Shown: in pieces, positions 10,851-22,786 of the stretch
Position numbering within the stretch: the first letter of the stretch is position 1
Layout of the letters: each line of letters begins with the position of its first letter
Assembly: GCA_930367215.1 (NCBI GenBank)
Contig: OV884058.1
Location: 214,252,208-214,316,207, forward strand
Reading direction: 5' to 3'
DNA length: 64,000 nucleotides
DNA from: Pollenia angustigena
Taxonomy: Eukaryota > Arthropoda > Insecta > Diptera > Polleniidae
The notes under the pieces: generated by a model
What the model was told of the DNA's origin: nothing
Database searches by the model: none
Seen by the model: only the letters and a program-made list of their open reading frames with translations
Position numbers and translations under genes: made by a program

Positions 10851-11970
10851 TTTATTGAGAGTGAAAATTATTATTTTGTGCCGCACTCGCCACTTTTCAA
10901 AATTTATTTCTACAAAATAAGCTTTTTGTTCCGCAAACATATATTTAATACTGTATATTGTGATGTTGACAGTTTATCTAACTTCTACTCCTTTTTTACG
11001 GCAATGAAGCGAAGCAAGATTAAAATGTATTTTCTTGTCAAATTATTTTGCTTTAACTTCTACAGCATTTGCCAAGCACTGGCTCGTTATGCCAAACAAT
11101 ATTTAATACACTTCAAAAGAGTTGGTATGGAGCAAAATTAATGCTTAATATTCAGAAAGCGGGTAATCAAAATAAATATACCTATACCTTACTAATTTTT
11201 CTTAAATGGTCGGCGGGTTAAACCAATAATGAGCTGAAGAAATTCGTTGATTGTCGTTGAATGACCACATACAAAAAATGTCAATTTATGAACTTTTAAC
11301 TTTTCTACCAAACACGTTTTATGTCCCATAAATTTTAAAAATTTTTATATTCCATTACAAATGTTTTCAATTTCAGAATTTGCAATTGTTGCCTTTTTCC
11401 GATTTCATTCTTCAAAGCTTTTTTTCCGAGAAACATAAAATACCAAAAAATTTTTATATTTAAGAAACTTATTTAAAAGGGCAAATGCAAAATATCGAAG
11501 TTTTTTTGTAAAATTAAACAACAAAACACACAGAGATTTCGTTATATTTGATAAAAGTGTTACGATATTTTTGTGGTTTTCATGGGCAACGGCGTATGTC
11601 TTAAAACAAATGTTTCAGGAAAGCCGAAAAACCATTCGATATCCAATGCGCTAGGTATTTCACTTTTTATACTTTGGCATTAAGTAAAAATCGGAATTGA
11701 TTCATATTTTTCCAAAAATGTTCTTAAACATGTAAAGAGCGTTTTAAAATAGGCAATATGGCATCAACATCTTAAAATGGGCAAAATGGACATACGTGGT
11801 TGCCCGTGAAAACCAAAGATTTTGCATTTGCTCTTTTGCAAGCCTTATTTGAACTCCGCTATTTGATTTACATAAAGAAAAATTTAAAAAAAGCCACAAA
11901 ATAAAAAAATCGTTGCAAAAAAATTTTAATTTATTTTGTATTTTTATGACATCTATGAGAGGGGCTTTAT
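10851..11970. other. AT-rich intergenic DNA
   Basis: A 101-codon frame (10836-11141, plus) begins inside the tandem array and is rich in F, Y, K and I, as expected from AT-rich non-coding DNA; no domain was recognised. The remainder shows nothing. Confidence 0.4.
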
Positions 11971-12253
11971 GATAATATGATTGCTTCTAAATTTATTATG
12001 ATTAACATGGCAATAATATGATTACTTCTTAACTAATTATGATTAGCATGACAATAATTTGATTACATCTTTACTTAGTATGATAACAGAATAATAATAT
12101 GATTAAGGGAAAAATATTATGTTGTAATATTACGAGTATATTTAGTCATACTATGATTCAATAATAATCTTAATATGGTGACTTCAATCATGCATTTTAT
12201 CATAGTATGTTGCTCTTAATGTTTACCACAACCATGTTTTTTCTTTGCGTGTA
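11971..12253. repeat. 40-base tandem repeat next to a MITE end
   Basis: AATAATATGATTACTTCTTA-like units of about 40 bases repeat three to four times to 12107. The right side ends in ACCATGTTTTTTCTTTGCGTG (to about 12253), closely resembling the right end of the element at 55333-55824. The left TIR was not found, so this is probably a partly deleted relative. Confidence 0.6.
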
Positions 12254-12594
12254 TAGTGAAATATTTGATGTATGTGAACTAACCTTCGTCGATTTATCCA
12301 TGTCCGTCTGTAAAAAACTCTTTTTAGAAAATCTAAAAGAAAATAACAATATTGATGTCAAATTGTTTTTAGCTTTCTTAAGCAGTTTGGGGTCGAAATC
12401 CAACAAGATCGGTATAGCAGGATAATAGTTATGAATCAAAATGTCTAACAACCAACCTAAAAATTTATAGTTTTGTTATAAACTAACATAATTAGTAGCG
12501 GAATGCAATTATTGGTATAAGATTTTGCACATATTCGTTTTGTATAACTTGAATTATTATAAAATTAAGTGAAAATCTGTCAATAATTTACCAT
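12254..12594. other. AT-rich spacer
   Basis: No feature was recognised. Overlapping frames on both strands (12200-12451) lack any known motif. Confidence 0.4.
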
Positions 12595-13905
12595 ATTTCT
12601 AGAAAGATTTTTCTACGAAACTTAAAATTTTGTTAGTATATTTATTAAACATAATCTGCCGTATTCATAAAAAATAAAATAAGTTTGAAATGTGTTTTGA
12701 TGCAAAATTTTCATAAATTTTTTTCCTAAAATACAACTCAAAAGACTATGAATAGGGAAGAATACTTCAAGCTTTTATAAACCATATTTTTAGTAACTCC
12801 ATCATATAGAATTTTATATTTATAAAGATAAAAAAATTTTATTTTGGAAAATTTCTCAATTTATTTATAAGTTTGAGTAAAAATATGTATGTATTTAGTA
12901 ATAATTTATGTACTTGTTACATATTTAATTATTGTTATATGTACATAATTACTTAAGTGTTACGCAAGGCCGAAAACCCGCAATAAAGAAAGTTTATTAG
13001 CAAATTTATTAAGCTAAATATCGACATAATTAAAAGATAAAGCCAATTTTGTTAAAAAAAATGTCAGCCACGGAGTATGAATATTTAATATTACCTCAAA
13101 ATTGGTAAATCTGGATGCTTTAAACTCCATGTAAAACACATTTTGAAGCATTTTTCAATGATTCCCATATTTTATAAATTCATTTTTACCTAAATAGATA
13201 TGGATAAAGTATTTTGCAATTTTTACGACCTATAACTCCTTAACTAGGAGCGTTGGCGCGAACAACATGTTCCTATAAAACTTCTTTCAAGAATACTAAA
13301 AAATTATATAAATATCAATTTGGTGCTGAGCCGAGTTAATATTCTTTTCTGTTAAACAAAAAAAAAAAAAAATTTTAAGCACTCATTCTTTAAAAATTTT
13401 TTTTTATTAGCAACACTTTTTCTGTTTTATGGTGCACAAAAAAAGAAATTAGTTTAATTTGACTACAACGGCAAAATAAGCACAGACAACAACCTGCAGC
13501 ATCAAAGTCGGCAAATACAGCGCATATTTGACGAACAGCTGCATACGTTGCGCTTAATTGCCGAAACTGTCTGGATAATATGCCCCTTGTATTTAATATT
13601 CCCACATTATTATTTGGGAATAATAATGCGGAAACATGGCAACAAAAAATTTCATATACAAGGAGCATATTTTCCAGACAGTTTCGGCAATTAAACGCAA
13701 CGTATGCACCTGTTCGTCAAATATGCTCTGCCCACAAAAAACGATTTTTAAAAGACTTTTAAGACTTTTAGAAGAAAAATATTGAATTTGTATTTCGAAA
13801 ATATTGCAATTTATAATATTTCATCAAAAAAAGTAAAGATTTTTTGTGTTCGCATAATATGCCCTGTGCATAAGTATATATATATATATATATATTTATA
13901 TATAA
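12595..13905. repeat. Copy 2 of 1.3-kb dispersed repeat
   Basis: This copy matches 2521-4292 in direct orientation, with the uninterrupted site near 13090 showing the ancestral state before the palindromic insertion of copy 1. The internal hairpin (13520-13730) and final (TA)n are retained. Open frames through the hairpin arise from the palindrome on both strands and are not genes. Confidence 0.85.
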
Positions 13906-14130
13906 ACAGCTGTCGAGGAGTATGTTAGAGCAGCCAATCTTTGACAATTTGAGCCATATGCTTCAGTCCCAAATATGGTATTTTCCGACTCGTCAGTCAA
14001 CAAACCCCTCTTCCAGAAATCCATGTCCTTTTCAAAACGCAATGTTATGATCGTATGTAGACTCTTGTTGGCCACTGTATATCCAGCGTGTTGCTTTAAC
14101 TTCGCCATCTCCATTTTATTTTCACTCTAC
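13896..14130 (-). pseudogene. Tc1-like transposase fragment
   Basis: The minus-strand frame reads MAKLKQHAGYT near its start and then DFWKRGLLTDESENTIFG, which corresponds to the block around the first catalytic Asp in Tc1-like transposases (usual form FWxxVLxSDESKFxxFG). HTH, second and third catalytic residues are missing. A fragment beginning with the same MAKLKQH-GYT text lies at 58866-59063, so the two may come from one family. It abuts the (TA)n end of the 1.3-kb repeat. Confidence 0.6.
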
Positions 14131-14249
14131 AATTGTAAGCCCAGGGAGATTGTCATTAATGCTAAATACAGGGAGGCGCGAATAAGCAATATGATTAAGA
14201 TAGCTTTTTATTTATGTTATTATTATTTATTTTTATAAATACTGTGTAT

Positions 14250-14514
14250 TATTGGATAATTTTGTTTAATTAGCTTTGAAAAAATATATTCTCTAAGTGA
14301 TCTCCATTTTCTGCTTCGCACATACGTGCTTCTTCCAATAACTTTTCTCAAAATATCGAGTGGAATGGGGAATGTTACTTGGCTTGTTTAAATACACTCT
14401 GTCTTTCATTTATCCCAAAAGAAAACTGTCAAGAGCTGTTAAATTCGGTGAACGTGGCGGCCAGCTTCAATCGCCGTACCAAAGCCATTGAGGCAGCTGC
14501 AGTGTGTACTAATG
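14250..14514 (-). pseudogene. Mariner-like transposase relic, C-terminal part
   Basis: On the minus strand, SWPPRSPNLTALDSFLLG (near 14420-14475) matches the third catalytic box of the DUF4817-associated mariner-like transposases, usually WPPRSPDLTPLDFFLWG; the catalytic Asp is replaced by Asn. After a frameshift, KDRVYLNKPSNIP follows as in the family. The N-terminal HTH part lies at 16080-16300, so the relic is split by the element at 14515-16071 and also lacks its middle. Confidence 0.65.
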
Positions 14515-16071
14515 GGCTCCACGAAAAGCCCCCCAATGAAATAACGGCCAAACGAGAAATAAAATATTCCCCAATTTTTTTTTCATACATTTTTGGGTGT
14601 TTTTTCATATGAAATAACTCCCAATTTTTTTGGGCCGTTTTACATTTTGTTTTTGGGAATTATTTCATTTCTCATTTGGGGGTTTCAAATTATGAAATAA
14701 ACTCCAATGAAATAACACCCAACAAATTTTTAAAATTTGGGGCTTGTTTCATAGCGTTTTTAATTTGGGTGTTATTTCATTTTTTATTCGGGGGTTATTT
14801 AATTTTATTTGGGGTGTATTTCATTTGCTTTGTTTGATCTTTTTCCTTTTTTTTTGAGAATTCAAGTAACCGTTTTTTAAAATAACAGTGTCAACATATG
14901 AGTACAATCTGCCTTGCATGTTGAGTTGAGTTGTTGTAAAACATAAAATATTTTCAGTTGTGCATCAAAGTTCGGACGCTTTACATCATCTCGTGTAAAT
15001 ATTTAAAAAAATGGAATTCGAAATTGTTGGTGGAAAACGAAGAAATATCAATTTTCTATATTCTTTAATAGTGCATTTACACCTACGCCATAAACAGGTT
15101 ATAAGTTGTTTATGATGATAAACTAGTTTGAGAAACTTGTTTATCCATACAAATTATAAACACGTTTGTAACTAGCTTTTGAGATAAACTAGTTACAAAC
15201 AACCAGTTTTTGTAAATGCAACTCTGTTTTCAAATTTTGTTCTGGCAATGCTAGTGATATTTGACATTTCCTCAAAAATAAAAAAAAATCAAGTAAAAAA
15301 AAATTTACTTTTATCTGTAAAAAAAAGCCAAAACAATAGTATGAAAAATAAAATAAACAAAGAAAATGTTTAAAAAAAATTCCAAATTTATAAGAAATGT
15401 CAGTTTTTTTACATATTTTCTTTTAGATGGACCACGGAAACAAAAGATTTGTATGTGCATCAACGTTTTTTTTTATTATTGGGGCTAAGAACTTGTCAAA
15501 GATAAACAACTTAACTGTCAAAAATGCTGATGTAAACGGTATAGTTTATGAAAGTAGTTTACGATCGTAAACTAGTTTGAAAATGACAAGTGTAAATACA
15601 CTATAAATGAAAAACAATTGTATTTAAACAGTGGAGGTAGGTTGTGTAAATGCCAAACGTAAAAGGCAAATTGTCTTCCTTATTATGAATCTTATTATGA
15701 AGAAGACGCCTGCGGGCCTCCACACGATTCATTTCAATAATTTTGCGACTTTGCTGTTGGTCCATATTGACTTCATGAAATCCTTGGTGAAACTGACTCT
15801 TTTATGAATTTTGGGCATAATTTAATTTTTGTTGCTGATGGGGTTTATTTCATTGGGGGTTATTTCATTTTCATCATTGGGTGTTATTTCATATGAAATA
15901 ACTTCCAAATATTGGCGGTTGTTTCGTTTCGTTTTGGGGTTAATTTAATTTATTTTTCGATGTTATTTCATTCACTGCTTTTGGGTGTTATTTCTTTTTT
16001 TTTGGGGTTTATTTCATTGGGGGTTATTTCCTGGGCGTTATTTCATTGGGGGGGGGGCTTTTCGTGGAGCC
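14515..16071. mobile_element. 1.56-kb element with GTTATTTCAT arrays
   Basis: TIRs begin GGCTCCACGAAAAGCCCCCC and end with its complement; an 8-base duplication TACTAATG flanks it (14507-14514, 16072-16079). Inside both ends are arrays of GGGxGTTATTTCAT and its complement ATGAAATAACxCCC. No transposase is encoded. Duplications of 8-9 bases fit hAT, Merlin or Mutator-like transposons. It interrupts a mariner-like relic and itself contains the MITE at 15069-15603. A related element is at 51671-52659. Confidence 0.8.
15069..15603. mobile_element. PIF/Harbinger-like MITE, nested
   Basis: TAGTGCATTTACAC at the left is inverted at the right (GTGTAAATACACTA, one mismatch) and TAA flanks both ends (15066-15068, 15604-15606). 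Motifs AAACTAGTTT and GTTTATxxxx recur subterminally. It inserted into the GTTATTTCAT element and is non-coding. Confidence 0.7.
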
Positions 16072-16079
16072 TACTAATG

Positions 16080-16300
16080 TACTAAAAATTCCCTAAATAT
16101 TTTGAGCTATACGTGCTCTTCCGGGAGCAGAAAGCGTTCTTATAGACCCACGTTGACGGAAATTTCCAATCAAATGGTTTATTGCTGATGCTGCGGGTGC
16201 AATGCGCATATTGAGGCATGCTGTGTCAACACAATGGATTGTTGGTTTGAAAAATAACACTCAATTATTTTTGTTCATTGTTCGATTTATCGTTATTTAT
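16080..16300 (-). pseudogene. Mariner-like transposase relic, HTH part
   Basis: The minus strand reads INHLIGNFRQRGSIRTLSA followed by PGRAR, which matches the second DNA-binding helix region and GRPR-like linker of DUF4817-type mariner transposases (FRETGSV...GRPR). A stop follows. The continuation beyond the inserted 14515-16071 element is the third catalytic box at 14420-14475, so most of the catalytic core was deleted before or at insertion. Confidence 0.55.
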
Positions 16301-17380
16301 AATTAATTCCCCAAATCTTTTTCATAAAATGCTGCCAAAAAACAAATAGGACAGAAGTTAAGTTAAACTATCGCAGTAAAAAAATGTGCTCCAAAAGCAG
16401 GTTTTATGTATGAATTCATACCTCAAATCGCATCAAACCTGCTGTTGCGATGCATGATTTTTGTATGGGTGTTCCCGTTTTGGAGGATTATTTTCTGCTG
16501 ACAATAAACGCTTCTTTAAACATGCAAACAAAGCACTCCTAAAGTGCTTTTTTAAGGGCTAACTTTACTAACATATACATTAATGTTTTGTATTTACTTT
16601 TTAAAAAGCCTTTTTTTCAATCATTTTCGTAAGCCATAATATATTTTTATTTTTTTCGCTTTAAACCCTTCTTCGTTGTCAGCACTAAAATGTATTGTAT
16701 ATTTTATTCTTTATCATTTACAACTGTATAAAAGCTCTCTTATTGAAGCGCTCGATTATGCTCTTTTGCTCTTAAGTACTTCAAAAAAACCCAAATTTTT
16801 TTTTTCTGGGACAAAGCTTATTCTGCGCCACCCTGTATTATTTTAAACTGTAGAATTTTGTGCATAAGCGAAAATTGGGGAAAAGCAGCAAATGAAATTC
16901 TTTTTGAAATTGGGTTGCATTTGACCTTAGTCTTATCCGTAAATACCTTTAACTTTCTTTTAAATTACAATTGCGAACCAGTGTGACCATTAGACTGGTC
17001 GCAAATTTTTTTTTTTTTTTTTAAATTTAATTGTTTGCGCTGCTTCAAATATGAGGTTTGGTGTAAGAAATCATGATCTACTGTTTCAGGGCAATCCGAC
17101 GGTGCCTAGCCGTGCCGGGTTGAGCCCAAAGTTCCCCATATTATAAAAAAAAAACATCTTTTCTATCAGATCTTTATAGTTATACTAGTTGAAAAGCCGA
17201 AAATCAAAAATATGGGTTCGTTACGATCTTCCGCAGAGAAAGTACTTCAAGTGTGCCAAATTTCAGTTTCCTATGTCATCAGATGGCTTCAGAAAGTTGC
17301 GGAAAGAATAGGACATACATGCAAACATCCTGACATACTAAGAAATTATATATTGTATAGATAGTTTAACATATGTTCGT
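16301..17380. other. Intergenic DNA, nothing recognised
   Basis: A hairpin GACCATTAGACTGGTC sits near 16986-17001 followed by a long T run. No gene or element boundary was identified. Confidence 0.4.
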
Positions 17381-17389
17381 GCAACTCAA

Positions 17390-17575
17390 AAACGCTTTAG
17401 CTTATTGAAAAACTAAACAAAACCGAAATTACGCAATAAAATTTCTAGTGACAATATTAGCTTTTTTCGAACTAAATTTAGCTTGTTTTTTTCCTTTTTA
17501 GCTTGAGATATTTCATTTAGCTTAAAGCTTTTTTCCAGCTTTTTTCAACGATGCATTTAGCTTTTTTTTAATTTC
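17390..17575. repeat. TTTAGCTTTTT motif array
   Basis: TTTAGCTT, TTAGCTTT and close variants recur about eight times. A similar array lies at 23480-23545. Such arrays elsewhere in the window mark subterminal regions of non-autonomous elements, but no TIR pair was found for this one. Confidence 0.45.
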
Positions 17576-18837
17576 AATTTCGTGTTTATTTATATTTTAA
17601 AATAAATAAAACAGTTTATCCGAATAAACTTATATGTGATTAAGTTAAAAGGGTAATAGTCTGGCAGCGCAGAAGAAATCGCTGTTGCAGATTTGTTTTA
17701 CATACATAACAGTGCTGCGAGGAGAAGAATACAAAAGTTACGCTATTTTCCAAAAAAAATTAAGAATTTTTGTCAAAAGTTACATTTTGAAAAATTTCTT
17801 GAATAAACAGTTAATTTATGTAATTTATGAGAACAAAAAACATACATATTTCTATTCCATATATCAGTCATAATAGCAAGACCACAAATCAATTATTGAA
17901 CAAAAGCAAAGCTTAGAGTAAGTTTAATGCCTATGCCTATTGCATGAGAATTTTAAAATAAGGTTTCAGCATACAGTACTTTTCGTTTATAGTCACTACA
18001 GTTTTTAGCCACTTTAGCGATATATTACAATTTATCTGTTTTTTCTGCCGTTATAAGTAAATTTAATACAAAGGATTTACGTGATAGTCCATTTAGCGAT
18101 GAAAGCATATTTGCCGCATACTTATTTCATCTATAAGCAGGCATCAAGAGCAAAAGTAAATCGAGTTATGGGCGTTATATTTTCATTAGCAAAATGTTCT
18201 ACGTTCTTTTTAATTTTCGAAGACTCAAACTATTAAGAGAACTAAGAATTAAATCGTTTATTTTTTGCATCATGAAAAAAATTAGTTTTTGGCTTAGGTA
18301 TCACGGAAAATATCTTGTTTGGCCTTCTTATGAGTGTTGTTGTTGTTGTGGTCGAAATATAGTCGTTTTTAAAAGTAGGTATTATGATTGACGCAAACGA
18401 CATACATATGTACCAGAGAATGACAACAAGTACCCATAAGAATAATATACAGAGGTATTTACCCACACTTTTCGTTATTGCGTATACACATATTTATAAC
18501 GCAAAAAGTATGGTTATTACTTATACTTATGCACGGCAATATCTTCACGCAACCACATTCAGTAAACAAAAATACATGAATATTATGCAGATGTTATTCA
18601 ATACCCATGAATGTGTTTTGGTTATCTGACATACAAATAAAATATCCATGTTTAAAAAAATACCTTTAGTATTTATGGCACTTCTGTGTAAAAATTAAAA
18701 AAAAAAAATTAACAAAAATTTGCTTTGTCACTAGGCAGGTATGGGACTATGTACATATTATTTATGATATTTAAAACAAGTTTGTCCGTAACATCAGCAG
18801 TACCTATGTAAAACTACACATAAACTATACATATTTA
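17576..18837. other. Intergenic DNA, nothing recognised
   Basis: Overlapping short frames on both strands at 18194-18629 show no domain. No repeat was recognised. Confidence 0.4.
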
Positions 18838-19121
18838 TAAAAAATAGGACCACGAGGGGTGGGAAGGATCAATTTCTGCTCTCCGAAGCTATCTGACAGA
18901 TTTTAATGAAATTTAAAACATTGATAGATTCATATTTATATAGACACTTGAGCTATGTATTTATTTAAAAAATAGGATAACGAGGGGAGATAGGGAGCGA
19001 TTTATTCCTCTCCAAAACTATCCAACAGATCTTAATGAAATTTAAAACATGGATAGATCCATATTTACACAGACACATAAGCTATGCATTTTTTAAAAAA
19101 TATGACTAAAAGGGTTATAGG
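18838..19121 (+). repeat. 128-base satellite, forward units
   Basis: TAGGACCACGAGGGG-like starts recur at about 18845, 18973 and 19101, a 128-base period. Each unit carries TCTCCGAAACTATCTAACAGA and AATGAAATTTAAAACATxGATAGAT. The third unit is interrupted by hAT-like MITE 1 and resumes at 20266. Further copies are at 21120-21415 (reverse) and 31365-31610. Confidence 0.85.
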
Positions 19122-20265
19122 TAGAGTTTTTTTTTCCCGGAGTTTTTCGATTCCCGGGAAAGCGGGAAAAATTTTTAAATTTCCCGGGATCCCGGGATCC
19201 CGCTCCATACAAATAATACAAAGTAAACTTGGTTTTATTAATGAAAAAAACTTTTATAAACAAACGTGAGGGAACTTGTTTACAAAGTAAGTAAAATAAA
19301 TGCTTAAATACTACAAAAATTAATTGAAGATTGAAAGCGGAACTTGAATTATTATTACCTTTGGCTATTATAAGTAAATTCCGTATTATGATGATCTAGT
19401 TCAAGATAAAATAAACATAACAATTGAGGTACTCAAGATATGAGATCAAAAAGTAAAATCATAAAATATATAAAATATTTTAATAAATATATTAACATTT
19501 TTTAACGGCGTAGGAAATTACTTTCTGACACACTCAAAGCGTTTAGTGAGTCGCCAAAGATTATATTTCTGATTTTGTTTACTGATTACCATGTTTCCGA
19601 AAAATTTCGTTTACTTTTTTATTGAGGTTGGACAAATAATTAAAAGTGCACCGTTGTTGCATGCTTCTAATGTCAAGGTTGATGCAAAAAATAGCATCAT
19701 CCGGACTACTTCTTACAAACTATTTCTTTTTATTAGGTCCATCTGTAATCTTTAGGACAATATGTTTTTCAAATTGTATGTTTTAGTAACTTACACGAGT
19801 TTCATTATTTTTTTATTTCGGTTTCCCCGCACTTCCCGGATATATTACCAAGCTCGATTTTTTTTTTTGTAGATACGACTATGTTGCAATAACGGAGCGA
19901 TATGTTTATGTATATCCTATTTTTAAGACTTGTCCATGAGAATTTACTGCCTGCATCTTATTTTGAATTTATGTTCTTTATCAATTCATCACTTCACTAA
20001 ATTTATTAATTATCAACTGTTGCACTGCCCATTCTGCTTTTAATAGATTTATTGCCGCAGGAGACATTGATTTACGTTTGTACACATTTCTTATAATTGA
20101 TCAAATCGACAACCCATCCACACATGCTAATTTTTAGAGAAAAGAAAACTAAATTTCAGAGTAAAAATAGCTGTTTTCTGTAAACTATGAAGAACTTTTT
20201 ATTTCCCGGGATCCCGCAACAAAAATCCCGGGAAAACGGGAAATATAATAAGTGAAAAAACCCTA
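19122..20265. mobile_element. hAT-like MITE 1 (CCCGGG arrays)
   Basis: The element is 1,144 bases with ends TAGAGTTTTTT and ...AAAAAACCCTA, flanked by the perfect 8-base duplication GTTATAGG (19114-19121, 20266-20273). Both subterminal zones contain repeated CCCGGGA/TCCCGGG, for example a doubled CCCGGGAT at 19185-19200. Eight-base duplications and TAGGG-type ends indicate hAT. No transposase is encoded. It sits in the 128-base satellite. Confidence 0.85.
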
Positions 20266-20400
20266 GTTATAGGGGGCAATTTCTGCCTCTCCGAAACTAT
20301 TTAATAGATTTCAATAAAATTTAAAAAAAAAGGTTTTTATTTATTTGGACACATTAGCTATGTATTTTTTTCAAACTATGACCACGAGGGGCAAATTACA
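20266..20400 (+). repeat. 128-base satellite, continued
   Basis: The interrupted unit resumes with GGGGGCAATTTCTGCCTCTCC and a further start TATGACCACGAGGGG at about 20385. This rejoins 18838-19121 once the hAT-like MITE is removed. Confidence 0.8.
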
Positions 20401-20622
20401 TGTACGTTTTTGATCGAATATTCACCCTTATTGTGTTTGGCGTATTTAAAATACGCCTACGACTATTTGGTTATAGATTAAAGAGAACGTGAATTGGTTT
20501 TCTTTAATCTATTACCTTAACATGTAACATGAAAAGTTGACAAGTCAGATGTAAAAAGCATGTTGTGTACATGTATCTTAAGCAAACGCTATAAATAAAT
20601 ATGTAGTGAGTAGTTGCTTAAG

Positions 20623-20905
20623 TCTTTCTTATTAGCACAACATACATATCAATACTTACATGAATACATAAAAAACAATATCTTCCATCTCGTGTCGTCT
20701 ACCTCTGCTATGTGCGTGTGACAGCAACAAGTGGCTCTATGATATTTTTATTTTGGCATGTAAAAACCCTTTACGCATCCGCACAATTTTTTTGCACTTA
20801 TCGCTGTCACACACACAAAGCATAGGTAGACGACACGAGATGGAAGATATTGTTTTTTATGTATGCATGAAAGTATTGATTTGTATGTTGTGTTAATAAG
20901 AAAGA
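20623..20905. mobile_element. MITE with about 103-base arms
   Basis: Arms 20623-20725 and 20803-20905 are inverted and about 93-95 percent alike, centred on TGGAAGATATTG/CGACACGAGATGG text. The loop is about 77 bases. No target duplication was confidently seen. Without a transposase this is a hairpin-type MITE. Confidence 0.75.
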
Positions 20906-21119
20906 GTGTAACCGCCACTTAATACATTTAGCGCTGGCTTAGACGCCTTTCTGTAACCTTTTAAAATTCAAACATTTCTTTTTAATAAGTTGTAAAGAAG
21001 AGTTTTTCTTTAAAAATTTCATCCAGTGTAGGTATGTATGTAGCATATGAAAAATTATAAATTTAAAGTATGGAAAATAATCAAGAAATTTTAGAGAAAA
21101 TAAATGGTTTTGGAGAGAC

Positions 21120-21415
21120 ATAAGTCGCCCCCTATCTCCCCTCGTTATCCTAATTTTTTTAAAAATACATAGCTTATGTGTCTACACAAATATGTATCTA
21201 TCTATGTTTTAAATATCATTAAAATCTGTTAGATAGTTTTGGTGAGGCTGAAAATACCCTCGAGCTTCCCTCGGGGTCCTATTTTTAAAAAAATATTTAA
21301 AGCTTGTGTGTTCATATTAATATGGATATATCTATGTTTGAAATTTTATTAATATCTGTTAGATAGTTTCGGAGAAGCAGAAATTGCCGCCAACCGCCCC
21401 TCGTTGTTCTAATAA
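21120..21415 (-). repeat. 128-base satellite, reverse units
   Basis: Two or more reverse-orientation units contain CCCCTCGTTATCCTA, CCCTCGGGGTCCTA and CCCCTCGTTGTTCTA starts. Together with 18838-20400 they form a large inverted arrangement around the hairpin MITE at 20623-20905. Confidence 0.8.
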
Positions 21416-21575
21416 AATAAACTTACCGCCTTAGTCAAATGTTAAAAAGCTTTAAAATTATCTTGATATTTTTCTAAATAACAACACAAAAAAATTTTGC
21501 CTAGTTTCAACATTTTTAAAATTGCATTTGCCATCTCTGCTCTCTCTCGCGCTCTGTATATTTACGTTATACTTA

Positions 21576-22001
21576 CCCTGCAAATAATAGGACCAGTCCA
21601 AACACGCGTGTAAAGAGTAGTCCACAAGGGACCAGGACTAGTCCACAAGTAACCCAAACGTATGGAAAACACCTGGTCTATTTAACATTACGATGTCCTA
21701 GGAGAGGACCATATAACCCACCTTTGGACCACTAAGGAGTAGTTTTAAAACTACTCCATGGTATATAACCCACCTTTGGACCAGTAAGGAGTAGTTTTAA
21801 AACTACTCCATGGTATACTCAAGAGGATTAGTTTTGAAGTCGTTTAAACACGAAAGCATGTCGTTAAAAAACGAAGACATGTCGTCTCACTACAAACACT
21901 TTTTAACAATGGCATGGTCCATGCTTGCATTACATCGGACTAGTCCATGGAGTAGTCCATTTTATCAAAATGGGTCAGGTGGTCCAATTTTATTTGCAGG
22001 G
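21576..22001. mobile_element. GGACCA-motif MITE, intact copy
   Basis: The ends are CCCTGCAAATAAT and ATTTGCAGGG, flanked by TA. GGACCA, TGGTCC, GGACTAGTCC and GGAGTAG motifs recur throughout. A 52-base unit containing the palindrome GGAGTAGTTTTAAAACTACTCC is duplicated in tandem (about 21712-21816). A reverse-orientation copy split by another element is at 51351-52702. Superfamily unclear. Confidence 0.8.
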
Positions 22002-22786
22002 TACGGTAATACACATACTTACATGGGTATTGCAGATAGAAAAAGAAGAATGAATATGCAAATACACATTTTCAGCGTATACCTATACATATTCAACTTT
22101 AGCTTGTAATGGGTATTGGTACGTATGTGTATGGTTTTGATCTTTACCCATACATGTCCGTACATGTTTTCTCACTAATATTGAAAGAATACTTAAAATT
22201 ATATTTTTGTCATTCTCTGATATGTACGGCAAACTTTTTACTTATGTGTTTTACATTGTCGTGATTTCGAATTTCAAACGGCTACAACTTCGATCACGAC
22301 AAGGACTTCCGTCAACTATTTTTGAAAATTTCTGCTAGTAAAAATTTTACTAGTTAAGTTACCTAGCATTAACATGTGAAAGTAAATTTCTTGAAAGTCG
22401 CAATACACTCACACTCGTTTACTAACACACACATAATTTTGGTACTTTCAGCCAATCGGCTGTTTCTTCTACTTGCAAGAAAGCACTTTCACGTGTAAAG
22501 CCCAGGTTATGTTCATATCTATTAAATATTTGGCGTTCCTTGTTTTTATAAAAAAATAATTGGCTTTTGCAAAACGTTTAGCTACATACATCAAAAATCA
22601 TTATACAGTTTCTTAATTACATTACACAATTATCTTCTTACAAATAAAGTTAAGCAAATTCATAGAAATTGTTAAAAATAAAGCTAAAGTTTGATCAATT
22701 TACTGGTCAAGCTTTTTTGGATTTTTTTTTTTTTTTTCGTTTATTTATACAATTATTCTCAACTATAATTACATAAGCAATACTTA

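Noticed and set aside
10836..11141. 101-codon plus-strand gene
   Set aside because: It starts inside the 104-base tandem repeat and has the F/Y/K/I bias of AT-rich non-coding DNA.
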